Shown in pieces: positions 8,889 to 17,527 of a DNA stretch of 64,000 nucleotides. The translations under genes and the position numbers were made by a program. The notes below the pieces were generated by a model, which worked only from the letters and a program-made list of their open reading frames with translations, was not told where the DNA came from and made no database searches. This DNA is from Sphingobium bisphenolivorans (GTDB lineage Bacteria; Pseudomonadota; Alphaproteobacteria; Sphingomonadales; Sphingomonadaceae): contig NZ_ASTG01000001.1 in the NCBI RefSeq assembly GCF_000412635.1, positions 124,001 to 188,000 on the forward strand, in the 5' to 3' direction. Each line of letters starts with the position of its first letter. Position 1 is the stretch's first letter.

Positions 8889-9099
8889 CGATGTTTCCCC
8901 TTATGCTTATTGCTGCACACATGCCCTCCAGGGCGCCCACGGCCAGAAAGCCGTTCTCCAAGGGCGAACCATCGGGTTGGTCGAGCCGATGGACGGCCCC
9001 GGGGCATTTGTCCAGCCTCCCGCCCCTTGCGCCCCTTGCCCGCGCGACAATCCGCCCTTAAAGCGGGCCGCCTCAGAGCGCCTTTACGGACTTTCCTCC

Positions 9100-11052
9100 A
9101 TGCTTTCAGTTTTTCGCCGCTTCATCCATTCGAAATTCGGCGCGCTGTTCGCCCTGCTCTTCCTGGGGATCATCGCCGCCGCGTTCATCATGGGCGACAT
9201 CACGAGCGGGAAGTTCGGCACCTCCATCGGCGCTGGCGAGACGGTGGCGAAAGCAGGCGGTTCGCGCCTGACGCTGAGCGAGTTTCAGGATCGGGTGCAG
9301 CGCGTGTTCGAAAATGCGCGGCGTTCCAACCCCGGATTGCAGATCACGGATTTTCTGGCGCAGGGCGGCGCGGCGCAGGTCTATGACCAGCTGGTGGCGG
9401 CGATGACGCTGAAGGAATATGCCAAGGATCAGGATGTCCATATTTCGAAGCGGCTGGTCGATGCGCAGATCGCGCAGATCCCCGCCTTCCAGGATGCGGC
9501 CGGCAATTTCAGCCAGGAGAGCTTCCGCCAGTTGCTGGCGCGCGAGCGGATCACGGAGCAGGCGCTGCGCGACGATATCAGCCGCGAAATCCTGCAGCGG
9601 CAGATGCTGGCCCCGCTCGGGCTTGGCGTGAAGCTGACCGACAGCTTGGTGCTGCCCTATGCCTCGTTGCTGCTGGAGGCTCGGCAGGGCACGATCGCCG
9701 CGATCCCGGCGGCCGCGTTCAAGGACATCAAGGACCCGACCGACGCGCAGCTTAGCGATTTCTACAAGAAGAATGCCGCGCGCTACACCATCCCCGAGCA
9801 GCGGCGCATCCGCTACGCCGTGATCGATGCGGAGCGCTTCGCGCAGGCCGCGCAGCCGACCGAGGCGGAGATTGCGGCCTATTATAATCAGAACAAGGGC
9901 GCCTATGCCGCGAAGGAAAGCCGCAGCTTCGAGCAGTTGATCCTGCCGACGGAGGCGGGCGCCAAGGCGATCGCCGATCAGGTGAAGGGCGGCAAGTCGC
10001 TCGCCGCCGCGGCGCAGGGTGCCGGCCTTTCCGCCGCTCAATTGACGGACCAGAGCCGAGACGCGCTGGCATCGGCATCGTCGACCGCTGTCGCCAGTGC
10101 AGGCTTCGCCGCCAAGCAGGGTGAGCTGGTCGGGCCGATGCGCGGCTCGCTCGGCTGGGTGCTGCTGCGCGTGACGGCTGTGAAGACCACGCCTGCGCGC
10201 GCGCTCGCCGCCGTGCGCGGCGAGATCGTCGAGACGCTGCGCGGGCAGAAGGAGAAGCGGCTGCTGTCCGAATTCACCGGCAAGGTCGAGGATCAGATCG
10301 CCAATGGCGGCAGCTTTGAGGAAGTGGTCAAGGACAATGGCCTGAAGCTGGAAACGACGCCCTTCCTCGTCTCGTCCGGCAAGCAGGTCGAGGATGCGGC
10401 CTATCAGCTTTCGCCCGATGTCCAGCCGCTGCTCGCCCCCGTCTTCGCGATGAGCCAGGACGACGATGCGCAGCTGATTCCGATCGCCGCCGACAAGCGC
10501 TATGCTCTGGCCGCGCCGGGCGACATTCAGCCCGCAGCGCCGCCGCCGCTCGCCAAGGTCAAGCCGCTTGTGGCCATGCAGTACAAGCTCGCTCAGGGTA
10601 ACGATCGGGCCAGGGCGCTGGCGGAGCAGATCCGCGCCAAGGTCGCCAAGGGCGCGAAGCTGGCGGATGCCATCGCCGCGGCGGGCATTCCCCTGCCTGC
10701 GCCGCAGACGGTGGGCGGCCGCCGGGCTGACATCATGCGCGAGGGTCAGCGTCCCCCGGCGGAAGTGGCGATGCTCTTCTCCATGGCTTCGGGCAGCGTG
10801 AAGACGGTGCCGATCGGGCAGGATCGCGGTTATTTCGTGGTCCAGCTGAACGGCATCAAGGCGGGCGACGCGGGCAGCGACAAGGCCCTGCTGGGCCAGG
10901 TTCGCGACCAGCTGAGCGACGTCGTGGGTCAGGAATATGGCCAGCAGTTCGAGCGCGCGGTGGAGAAGGAACTGGGCGTCAAGCGCAACCCCAATGCCGT
11001 CGCCAGCGTGCAGCGCGCGCTGACGAGCGCGAACAATGGCGGCGGGCAGTAA
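9100..11052 (+). CDS. Membrane-anchored peptidyl-prolyl isomerase, PpiD/SurA-like
   Basis: This 650-aa periplasmic folding factor has one N-terminal transmembrane anchor (FGALFALLFLGIIAAAFIMG, ~13-32). A SurA-N/trigger-factor-like helical region (~60-230, NFSQESFRQLLARERITEQALRDDISREI) is followed by a parvulin-like PPIC region (~250-380) and a C-terminal helical domain. The parvulin active-site residues are poorly conserved, as in PpiD. The ATG at 9100 gives the classic anchor at the N terminus; an in-frame extension upstream lacks homology. No good Shine-Dalgarno is visible. The gene ends one nucleotide before trpE starts, so the two are co-transcribed. Confidence 0.9.
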   Translation: MLSVFRRFIHSKFGALFALLFLGIIAAAFIMGDITSGKFGTSIGAGETVAKAGGSRLTLSEFQDRVQRVFENARRSNPGLQITDFLAQGGAAQVYDQLVAAMTLKEYAKDQDVHISKRLVDAQIAQIPAFQDAAGNFSQESFRQLLARERITEQALRDDISREILQRQMLAPLGLGVKLTDSLVLPYASLLLEARQGTIAAIPAAAFKDIKDPTDAQLSDFYKKNAARYTIPEQRRIRYAVIDAERFAQAAQPTEAEIAAYYNQNKGAYAAKESRSFEQLILPTEAGAKAIADQVKGGKSLAAAAQGAGLSAAQLTDQSRDALASASSTAVASAGFAAKQGELVGPMRGSLGWVLLRVTAVKTTPARALAAVRGEIVETLRGQKEKRLLSEFTGKVEDQIANGGSFEEVVKDNGLKLETTPFLVSSGKQVEDAAYQLSPDVQPLLAPVFAMSQDDDAQLIPIAADKRYALAAPGDIQPAAPPPLAKVKPLVAMQYKLAQGNDRARALAEQIRAKVAKGAKLADAIAAAGIPLPAPQTVGGRRADIMREGQRPPAEVAMLFSMASGSVKTVPIGQDRGYFVVQLNGIKAGDAGSDKALLGQVRDQLSDVVGQEYGQQFERAVEKELGVKRNPNAVASVQRALTSANNGGGQ

Positions 11053-11053
11053 G

Positions 11054-12583
11054 ATGACGACGGCGGGCGCTTCCATCGGTCAGGACGGTATCAGCGGAGC
11101 GCGCGCGGCATTGGCAGCGGGCAAGTCCGCGCTGGTGTGGCGGCGCCAGATCGCCGACACCGACACGCCGATCTCCGCCGCGCTCAAGCTGTTCGAGGCG
11201 GACCGGGGCGACTTCCTGCTGGAGTCGGTGGAGGGCGGCGCCGTGCGCGGCCGCTACAGCCTGATCGGTTTGTCGCCCGACCTCGTGTTCCGAGCCGAGG
11301 GGCAGAAGGCTCAGATCAATCGCCAATGGGCGACGGATCGCACCGCCTTCGCGGCGGAAGAGCGGACCTCGCTCGACGCCCTGCGTGCGTTAGTGGCCGA
11401 ATGCCGGGCAGAGCTTGACCCCGCGCTACCCCCTGCCCTCGCCTGTCTGGTCGGCTATTTCGGCTATGAGACGGTGGGCCTTGTGGAAAAGCTGCCGCGC
11501 CCGCCGGAAAATCCGATCGCCCTGCCCGACATGCTGTTCGTGCGCCCGACCGTCATCCTGGTGTTCGACCGGCTGGCAGACGTGCTTTATCTGGTCGCGC
11601 CGGTGTGGAAGGGCAGCTTCACGGACGCCGACCGTGCGGTGGAGCAGGCGCTCGAGCGGATCGATGCCGTGGCCGCGAAGCTGGCCGCGCCGATCCCCGC
11701 AGCGAGCCTGCCTGATGAGATCGCCGACGTTGCCGTTACGCCCGTGCTCGAACCCGGCCGCTATGCCGCGATGGTCGAGCGGGCGAAGGACTATATCGTT
11801 GCAGGCGACATCTTCCAGGTCGTGCTGGCGCAGCGCTTCACCAGCCCATTCAGCCTGCCGCCGATCGCGTTGTATCGCGCGCTGCGGCGGATCAACCCCT
11901 CGCCCTTCCTCTATTATCTCGACCTGCCCGGCTTCGCGTTGATCGGGTCGAGCCCGGAAATATTGGTGCGTGCCCGCGACGGCGAAGTCACCATCCGCCC
12001 GATCGCCGGCACCCGCCCGCGCGGCAAGACGGCCGTCGAGGATGCCGCCAATCGCGAGAGCCTGCTCGCCGATCCCAAGGAGCGGGCCGAGCATCTGATG
12101 CTGCTGGATCTCGGCCGCAACGATGTTGGCCGGGTGGCGTCGACCGGCAGCGTCACGGTGACGGACAGCTATACGGTCGAATTCTACAGCCACGTCATGC
12201 ACATCGTGTCGAACGTCGTGGGCCGCCTGTCGCCCGACAAGGACGCGCTCGATGCCTTGTTCGCGGGCTTTCCGGCAGGCACCGTCTCCGGCGCGCCCAA
12301 GGTGCGCGCGTGCGAGATCATCGCCGAGCTGGAACCGGAGACGCGCGGCGCATATGCCGGCGGCGTCGGCTATTTCGCGCCGGACGGCAATATGGACAGC
12401 TGCATCGTCCTGCGTACTGCGGTGCTCAAGGACGGCATCATGCATGTCCAGGCCGGCGCGGGCATCGTCGCCGACTCCACCGCCGAATATGAGCAGCGCG
12501 AGTGCGAGGCGAAGAGCGGCGCGCTGCTCGCCGCCGCGCGCGAGGCGGTGGCGCTGGCGCGGGAATCAGGCTTCGGCCAGTAA
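11054..12583 (+). CDS. trpE: Anthranilate synthase component I
   Basis: This 509-aa chorismate-utilising enzyme carries out the first step of tryptophan synthesis. The conserved catalytic half is clear: PIAGTRPRGK, LMLLDLGRNDVGRV, YSHVMHIVSNV, FPAGTVSGAPKVRACEII and the C-terminal QAGAGIVADSTAEYE. The N-terminal regulatory half carries LLESVEGG, part of the tryptophan-binding pocket. The start at 11054 is preferred over an ATG at 11036, which overlaps the upstream gene. Unlike the usual trpE-trpG-trpD-trpC order, the next gene is convergent, so the amidotransferase subunit must be elsewhere. It is not a TrpE-TrpG fusion, given its length. Confidence 0.96.
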   Translation: MTTAGASIGQDGISGARAALAAGKSALVWRRQIADTDTPISAALKLFEADRGDFLLESVEGGAVRGRYSLIGLSPDLVFRAEGQKAQINRQWATDRTAFAAEERTSLDALRALVAECRAELDPALPPALACLVGYFGYETVGLVEKLPRPPENPIALPDMLFVRPTVILVFDRLADVLYLVAPVWKGSFTDADRAVEQALERIDAVAAKLAAPIPAASLPDEIADVAVTPVLEPGRYAAMVERAKDYIVAGDIFQVVLAQRFTSPFSLPPIALYRALRRINPSPFLYYLDLPGFALIGSSPEILVRARDGEVTIRPIAGTRPRGKTAVEDAANRESLLADPKERAEHLMLLDLGRNDVGRVASTGSVTVTDSYTVEFYSHVMHIVSNVVGRLSPDKDALDALFAGFPAGTVSGAPKVRACEIIAELEPETRGAYAGGVGYFAPDGNMDSCIVLRTAVLKDGIMHVQAGAGIVADSTAEYEQRECEAKSGALLAAAREAVALARESGFGQ

Positions 12584-12586
12584 GGC

Positions 12587-12859
12587 TCAGTCAGCGGTCG
12601 TCGGATCGATCGTCGCGCGCACCTGCGATATGCTGTTCGCCGGAAAGCCTGCGATCTCCGCATGCTTGCGGATCAGCCCTTCGTCGGGCGCGCGATAGAC
12701 GCAATAGATTTTGTCGTCGGTGACATAACTGTGCACCCATTGGATGTCGGGGCCAAGCTGGCGCAGCACGTCGCACGACCCTTGCGATGCGCCCTTTAAC
12801 TGCTCGCCCGTCATCTGGCCGACGCCCGGCATTTCCCGCTCAATCACGAACTGCGGCAT
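12587..12859 (-). CDS. DUF4242 family small protein
   Basis: This 90-aa protein matches DUF4242 (SCO4226-like, dimeric ferredoxin-like fold): MPQFVIEREMPGVGQMT at the start, then WVHSYVTDDKIYCVYRAPDEGLIRKHAEIAGFP. Relatives are called nickel-binding from one structure; the function here is unknown. It is convergent with trpE, three nucleotides apart. A longer frame upstream lacks homology, and ATG 12859 follows a GGAGG-like ribosome site (AAAAGGAGGCGC). Confidence 0.8.
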   Translation of the reverse strand: MPQFVIEREMPGVGQMTGEQLKGASQGSCDVLRQLGPDIQWVHSYVTDDKIYCVYRAPDEGLIRKHAEIAGFPANSISQVRATIDPTTAD

Positions 12860-12917
12860 ATGCGCCTCCTTTTGCGAGGATCGGCAATCTACTCCTTCCG
12901 CGCCGCGTGAACCAGCC

Positions 12918-13643
12918 TCAACGACAGGCGCGCCACCCCGTTGCGCCGCGCTCTGCCTGATCGAGGTGGAGATGATCGCGATGGGCGCGGTTATAGTCGG
13001 GCGACAAGGTGGTCGAGAACAGCTGGCACGCGCCATCGCGGACCTCGCGCAGAAAGGCCGCTTTCGGCCCAGGCGCTTTCCAGTCGCCCGCCACGCTGAT
13101 CCGCCGGCCGTCCGCCAGCGTGAAGGCGGCGACGTCTATGGCATCGGCGGTGGCATGTTCGCTGAAGTCCCCGGCGCTGCGGCCATAGAGGCGCCGGCAG
13201 CTATAGGCGCCGAAATGACTGATGCTGCGAACCGGCTGGCCCAGCAGCCTGCGCGCGGCGGGCTGGACGACCTGCCACTCCCATAGTTTGAGCGCCGCGA
13301 CGACGGGGCAGGACGGCGCCACGTCGGCGGGTTGCAGCCGGATGGCCCCGCCTTGGGGCTTGAGCTTCACCGCGTCCGCATAGACGCACTGCCCCTCTCC
13401 TCCCGGCTTGACGGCAACATAGGCGACGCCGGCCCGGCTCAGCAGCGCCCGGCACGTGAGGGGATCGTCGGTCAGGGCGGCGAGCTTCCGGCCGGTGAAC
13501 AGGCCGACCGGCTGCGCGAGATCGAGCTTCGTCCAGGGCAGGTCCTGCGGCCGGCGGGCAAGAAAGGCATAGCCGACGAGCAACAGGGCAAGCAGGACGC
13601 AAAGCGCCACCAGCCGCCGTGCGAGCAGGTGCAGGGTGCGCAT
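12918..13643 (-). CDS. Extensin-like C-terminal domain protein, membrane-anchored
   Basis: This 241-aa protein has an N-terminal transmembrane segment (LVALCVLLALLLVGYAFLA, ~11-29), so the body is periplasmic. Residues ~50-235 match the extensin-like C-terminal family: four or more Cys (TCRALL, QCVYAD, SCPVVA, YSCRRLYG), SEHATADAIDVAAF and, near the end, YNRAHRDHLHLD. The H-x6-D plus HxDHxHxD layout resembles zinc sites of LAS/M15-type peptidases, which suggests a peptidoglycan-associated activity; that step is inference. The downstream DUF4242 and upstream NUDIX genes are in the same direction. Confidence 0.82.
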   Translation of the reverse strand: MRTLHLLARRLVALCVLLALLLVGYAFLARRPQDLPWTKLDLAQPVGLFTGRKLAALTDDPLTCRALLSRAGVAYVAVKPGGEGQCVYADAVKLKPQGGAIRLQPADVAPSCPVVAALKLWEWQVVQPAARRLLGQPVRSISHFGAYSCRRLYGRSAGDFSEHATADAIDVAAFTLADGRRISVAGDWKAPGPKAAFLREVRDGACQLFSTTLSPDYNRAHRDHLHLDQAERGATGWRACR

Positions 13644-13646
13644 CGT

Positions 13647-14417
13647 TCAGCTGCGCTGCGCCCGCGCGAAAGGCTCCGACGTGACGGGATAGCCAAGATG
13701 GGAGGGGATGCAGAGATGCCGCTCGCCATCCCGTTCCTCGATCCAGGGCATGACCTTTTCGACCGGTATGGACGCGGCATGCGCCACCACCTCCTCAAAG
13801 CTCGAGAACAGCGCCAGCCGTTCAAGATTTCGGCGGGTCGGAAAGATGATCATCGCCTCTCCGGCATCGCACCGCGCGATCGTGGCGGCGGCCTCGCTCC
13901 AGAACAGATGGACATTCTCCGTCGCATCCACGCTGGCGTCCTGCCCTTCGGGCGCGCGGGCGACATAGAAGCGGGTGTCGAAAACCCGCGTCGCGCCCTC
14001 GACCGAAGAAGGATGCCAGCGAGCGAAGGGCACCAGATCGTCCAGGGCAAGGGTAAGTCCGTGCGCATCCAATATGTCGGCCAGGAAATCGCCGCGCAGA
14101 AGCGACGCGCGCATCGCGTGCGCCTCCGCTGCATCGACCGCTCTCGACATGCCGATCGCGAGGCCGCTTTCCTCCATCGTCTCGCGAATGGCGGCGATCC
14201 GGGCCGCCGCTTCATCCAGATCGAACGGGCCGCCTAGTCGCTCGGCGAAAGCGAGGTCGGTCGCATCCACGCCACCGCCGGGAAACACGAGTGCGCCAGC
14301 CGCAAAGACCATGCTCGACGCCCGCTCCATCATCAATATTTCCGGCGCTCCGCTTAGCCGGTCCCGCACGATGATGACGGTCGCGGCGGGCCGGGTGGGA
14401 AGCTGAACATTTGCCAT
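13647..14417 (-). CDS. NUDIX hydrolase
   Basis: This 256-aa protein has an N-terminal strand AATVIIVRD and a Nudix signature split by an insertion: LVFPGGGVD, then ~25 residues, then AAIRETMEESGLAIG with the catalytic REx2EExG. The insertion resembles NUDT19/NUDT7-type CoA diphosphatases, but the substrate cannot be assigned. A frame extending to 14522 runs through the tRNA gene and is rejected. The gene ends 3 nt before the extensin-like gene begins, so they are co-transcribed. Confidence 0.85.
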   Translation of the reverse strand: MANVQLPTRPAATVIIVRDRLSGAPEILMMERASSMVFAAGALVFPGGGVDATDLAFAERLGGPFDLDEAAARIAAIRETMEESGLAIGMSRAVDAAEAHAMRASLLRGDFLADILDAHGLTLALDDLVPFARWHPSSVEGATRVFDTRFYVARAPEGQDASVDATENVHLFWSEAAATIARCDAGEAMIIFPTRRNLERLALFSSFEEVVAHAASIPVEKVMPWIEERDGERHLCIPSHLGYPVTSEPFARAQRS

Positions 14418-14483
14418 GGAAGCGACATAGGCAATCGGCGGACCGCCGGAAAGTGCCTTGAGATCAATTCCGCGAGGGGGAAT

Positions 14484-14559
<76 letters not shown>

Positions 14560-14570
14560 AAGGAGCGCTG

Positions 14571-14599
14571 CCTATAAGCGAGGGTTTTGATGCTGGCAA
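14571..14599 (-). promoter_or_regulatory. Predicted promoter of tRNA-Ala
   Basis: Minus strand: TTGCCA, 17 nt, TATAGG. The -10 (14571-14576) lies 12 nt upstream of the mature tRNA 5' end, the expected distance for a tRNA transcript with a short leader. Confidence 0.65.
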
Positions 14600-14679
14600 T
14601 GCCCTTTTTTCGGCTGAGGCCGGACCCGTCCGGCGGACGAGACGAGACTGAGAAGAGACATTACTCCCACGAAACGACC

Positions 14680-14704
14680 GGAACGATGAGCCCCCCTGCT
14701 CATT
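14680..14704 (+). promoter_or_regulatory. EcfG-like general stress promoter (one mismatch)
   Basis: GGAAC (14680-14684), 16 nt, CATT (14701-14704), against the alphaproteobacterial EcfG consensus GGAAC-N16/17-CGTT. It is 55 nt upstream of the DUF2171 gene. Confidence 0.45.
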
Positions 14705-14759
14705 GGTGCGGTGTCGTCGCTTTTCGGGCGACGTGAGCATTTGAGCAAGGAGAAGGACA

Positions 14760-15689
14760 ATGGGTTACCAAGGCGGACGTCGCTATGGTGACAGCGACCG
14801 CAGCGGCTGGAACGACTGGGATCGCGGCTCCGAGCGGTATCGGGCTTCACGCGGGCGGGACGATGACCGCAGCTATCGCTATGGCACCCGCGGCCAATTC
14901 GGCGGGCAAAGCTCCAGGCGCGCGTCGGAGGATTATGACCCGGATGACCGCGGCTTCTTCGACCGTGCGGGCGACGAAATTCGCAGCTGGTTCGGCGACG
15001 AGGAAGCCGAACGGCGCCGCGAATATGACGAATGGTACAACCGTCCCTATGGTGATCCGCGCGATCAGAGCAGCCGCGTGGGCTTCGCCTCCGCTTCCCG
15101 CAGCGACCGCTACCTTCCGGGACGGGGCTATGCGCCCTTCACCAACGAACGCAGCGGCTTCGGCAGCGAGGACCATGGCTATCGCATGCGCGCCTTCGGT
15201 CCCAATCATGATTATGGCGAGCATCACGACGCCAATTATCATGCCTGGCGGCAGGAGCGGATCAACGAACTGGACCGCGATTATGCCGAATATCAGCGGG
15301 AGAACCGTAGCCGCTTCAACAGCGAATTCGGCAGTTGGCGCAACCGCCGTACCGAGCAGCGTCAGGCGATCGGCCAAGTGCGCGAGCATATGGACGTGGT
15401 TGGCAGCGACGGCGAGCATGTCGGCACGGTCGATAAACTGCGCGGCGACCGCATCATTCTGACCAAGAATGACCAGGACGCGCATGGCGTGCATCACTCT
15501 ATCCCGTCTTCCTGGATCAGGTCGGTCGATGCCCAGCGCGTAACGCTGGAAAAGACCGCCGATGAAGCGCAGGCCGCCTGGCGCGCCGAACGGGAGCAGC
15601 AGGCGATGTTCGGCAATGACGATCAAAGCGAGACGGCCGATCGCTACTCCGGCAACAGCGCGTGGAACACGACCGGCCGCTACCGCTAA
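14760..15689 (+). CDS. DUF2171 domain protein with long charged N-terminal region
   Basis: This 309-aa soluble protein has no signal peptide. The first ~200 residues are low-complexity and rich in Arg, Asp, Gly, Tyr and Ser (GYQGGRRYGDSDRSGWNDWD, then SWFGDEEAERRREYDEWYN, then WRQERINELDRDYAEYQREN), probably disordered with short helices. Residues ~205-275 are a DUF2171 beta-barrel-like domain: REHMDVVGSDGEHVGTVDKL, then HHSIPSSWIRSVD. DUF2171 proteins are common in sphingomonads and of unknown function; the domain resembles PRC-barrel-like modules. A strong AAGGAGAAGG ribosome site precedes ATG 14760. It is monocistronic, with an upstream EcfG-like promoter and a downstream hairpin, which points to a stress-induced single gene. 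Confidence 0.8.
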   Translation: MGYQGGRRYGDSDRSGWNDWDRGSERYRASRGRDDDRSYRYGTRGQFGGQSSRRASEDYDPDDRGFFDRAGDEIRSWFGDEEAERRREYDEWYNRPYGDPRDQSSRVGFASASRSDRYLPGRGYAPFTNERSGFGSEDHGYRMRAFGPNHDYGEHHDANYHAWRQERINELDRDYAEYQRENRSRFNSEFGSWRNRRTEQRQAIGQVREHMDVVGSDGEHVGTVDKLRGDRIILTKNDQDAHGVHHSIPSSWIRSVDAQRVTLEKTADEAQAAWRAEREQQAMFGNDDQSETADRYSGNSAWNTTGRYR

Positions 15690-15706
15690 GTCGTCCGCAA
15701 GCGCGT

Positions 15707-15738
15707 AAAAGGGTCCGACCTTCGGGTTGGACCCTTTT
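15707..15738 (+). terminator. Rho-independent terminator after the DUF2171 gene
   Basis: AAAAGGGTCCGACC, TTCG tetraloop, GGTTGGACCCTTTT: a 14-bp stem with one G-T pair whose arms end in A and T runs, so it can work on both strands. Confidence 0.9.
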
Positions 15739-15838
15739 GCATGGGCGGCGCCGTAAAGGCGCCAATCGGCGTTCCATGCCTTGCCTTTCGTCGCGCGGCA
15801 GTGCCACAGCGCGGAGGAACTCCATCGCCGAGGCATCC

Positions 15839-16177
15839 ATGCCCACCATCCTGCTTCTCCTGATCTCCAACCTGTTCATGACGATTGCCTGGTACTGGCA
15901 TCTGAAGGGCGGCATGGAAAAGCCGATCCTGCTGGTGATCCTGATCAGCTGGGGCATCGCCTTCATCGAATATTGCTTCGCCGTGCCCGCTAACCGCATC
16001 GGCTTTGCCCATGGGTGGAGCGCGGGACAACTCAAGATCGCGCAGGAGGCCATCGCCCTGCTCGTCTTCGGCGGCTTCATGGTGACCGTGCTGGGCGAAC
16101 CGCTGCACTGGCGTCACCTCGCCGCCTTTCTGTGCATCATGGCCGCAGTGGGCTTCCTGTTCGTGGGTCGCAGTTGA
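15839..16177 (+). CDS. DMT-family small membrane protein (DUF486)
   Basis: This 112-aa protein has four predicted transmembrane helices (MPTILLLLISNLFMTIAWYW, PILLVILISWGIAFIEYCFA, AIALLVFGGFMVTVL and HLAAFLCIMAAVGFLFV). The motif YCFAVPANRIG is diagnostic of DUF486. The family belongs to the drug/metabolite transporter superfamily and probably acts as a dimer, but no substrate is known. It stands alone, convergent with purT. Confidence 0.88.
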   Translation: MPTILLLLISNLFMTIAWYWHLKGGMEKPILLVILISWGIAFIEYCFAVPANRIGFAHGWSAGQLKIAQEAIALLVFGGFMVTVLGEPLHWRHLAAFLCIMAAVGFLFVGRS

Positions 16178-16206
16178 GCAGCGATCCGATTGCACCAGGC
16201 GTCGGC

Positions 16207-17376
16207 TTAGCGGCCGTAGACGATCCGCACCTTAGCCGCAGCTTCCGCCGCCAGCGCGCGTGCCCGATCCGCGCTGTCAGCCAGAGCCAGCGCTACGGCC
16301 ATTCGCCGATATGGGCGCGTCGTCGGCTTGCCGAAGACGCGCAGGTCCATCTCCCCGCCGGGGGTCGCGAGCGCCTCTGCCAGTCCTTCGAACTGAAAGT
16401 CGTCGGACTCACGGTCAGCTAATATCACCGCAGAAGCAGCCGGTCCCCGCAGCGTCACCTCGGGCACCGGCAAACCGAGGATGGCGCGGGCATGCAGGTC
16501 GAACTCACTGAAATTCTGCGAGATCAGCGTCACCATGCCGGTGTCGTGCGGCCGGGGCGACAGTTCGGAGAAGATCACATCCTCTCCCCGCACGAAAAAT
16601 TCGACGCCGAAAATGCCGTAGCCGCCGAGATTGTCGACGACCTTGCGCGCCATGTCCTGCGCCGCGGCAAGCGCGGCGTTGGACATGGGGGTGGGTTGCC
16701 AGCTTTCCTGATAGTCGCCGCGCTCCTGCCGATGACCGATGGGCGGGCAGAAGCTGACCCCTTCGCGGCTACGGACGGTCAGCAGGGTGATTTCATAGTC
16801 GAAGGCGATGAACTCCTCGACGATAACCCGGCTGCGGTCACCGCGCATATTCGCGACGGCGTAGTTCCACGCGGCTTCCAGTTCCTCCTGCGTGCGGACG
16901 GTGCTCTGCCCCTTGCCGGAGGAAGACATGACCGGCTTGATGACGCATGGCAGCCCTGTATGCGCGGCGCCGGCCAGTACCTCGGCGAGGCTTTCGGCAT
17001 AGCGGTAGCGTGATGTGCGCAGGCCAAGCTCGACCGCCGCGACTTCGCGGATGCGGTCGCGGTTCATGGTCATGATCGTGGCACGGGCAGAGGGGACGAC
17101 GGTCACGCCGCGCGCCTCGAAATCGGCGAGGACTTCGGTGCGGATCGCCTCCACCTCGGGCACGACCAGATCAGGCTGATGCTTCTCGATCGCCTTGGCC
17201 AGCAGGTCGGCGTCGAGCATCGAGAAGATTTCAAACCCGTCCGCCACCTGCATGGCGGGCGCCCCGGCATAGCTGTCGCAGGCGATGACCTGCGCGCCGA
17301 GGCGCTTGGCGGAGATGGTGAATTCCCGCCCCAGTTCGCCAGAGCCGAGAAGGAGGATCTTGGCGGTGAAGGGCAT
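16207..17376 (-). CDS. purT: Formate-dependent phosphoribosylglycinamide formyltransferase
   Basis: This 389-aa ATP-grasp enzyme makes formyl-GAR from GAR, formate and ATP, an alternative to folate-dependent PurN. The PreATP-grasp domain starts ILLLGSGELGREFTISAKRLG. ATP-grasp segments include VIKPVMSSSGKGQSTV and the metal-binding IFGVEFFVRGEDVIFSELSPRPHDTG. ATG 17376 is chosen because CAGGAG lies 6 nt before it; an earlier ATG at 17391 has no ribosome site. It follows purL on the same strand with a repeat between. Confidence 0.95.
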   Translation of the reverse strand: MPFTAKILLLGSGELGREFTISAKRLGAQVIACDSYAGAPAMQVADGFEIFSMLDADLLAKAIEKHQPDLVVPEVEAIRTEVLADFEARGVTVVPSARATIMTMNRDRIREVAAVELGLRTSRYRYAESLAEVLAGAAHTGLPCVIKPVMSSSGKGQSTVRTQEELEAAWNYAVANMRGDRSRVIVEEFIAFDYEITLLTVRSREGVSFCPPIGHRQERGDYQESWQPTPMSNAALAAAQDMARKVVDNLGGYGIFGVEFFVRGEDVIFSELSPRPHDTGMVTLISQNFSEFDLHARAILGLPVPEVTLRGPAASAVILADRESDDFQFEGLAEALATPGGEMDLRVFGKPTTRPYRRMAVALALADSADRARALAAEAAAKVRIVYGR

Positions 17377-17434
17377 GGGGAACTCCTGCAAGATGAGAAA
17401 ACGCCTCCCGCATGAGGGGCGAACGATCTCCTTC

Positions 17435-17521
17435 CGTCATCCCGGGCTTTGACCCGGGTTCCCGCTCCAGCCCTTCACCGTCGCGAAGGCAGCGGGACCC
17501 CGGCTCGGGGCCGGGCTGACG
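17435..17521. repeat. REP/BIME-like element (CGTCATCCCGG family)
   Basis: An ~87-bp inverted structure with ends CGTCATCCCGGG / CCGGGCTGACG and inner arms CCCGCT / AGCGGG. It shares the GCGGGACCCCGGCTCGGGGC core with the copy at 52978-53070. It lies between purL and purT. Confidence 0.75.
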
Positions 17522-17527
17522 GCAGAA

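Noticed and set aside
8989-9099. In-frame upstream extension of the PpiD-like gene starting MDGPGAFVQPP
   Set aside because: Pro/Cys-rich without homology, and the transmembrane anchor would no longer be at the N terminus.
15824-15850. GGAAC before the DUF486 gene as EcfG promoter
   Set aside because: The -10 position reads CCAT and overlaps the start codon.
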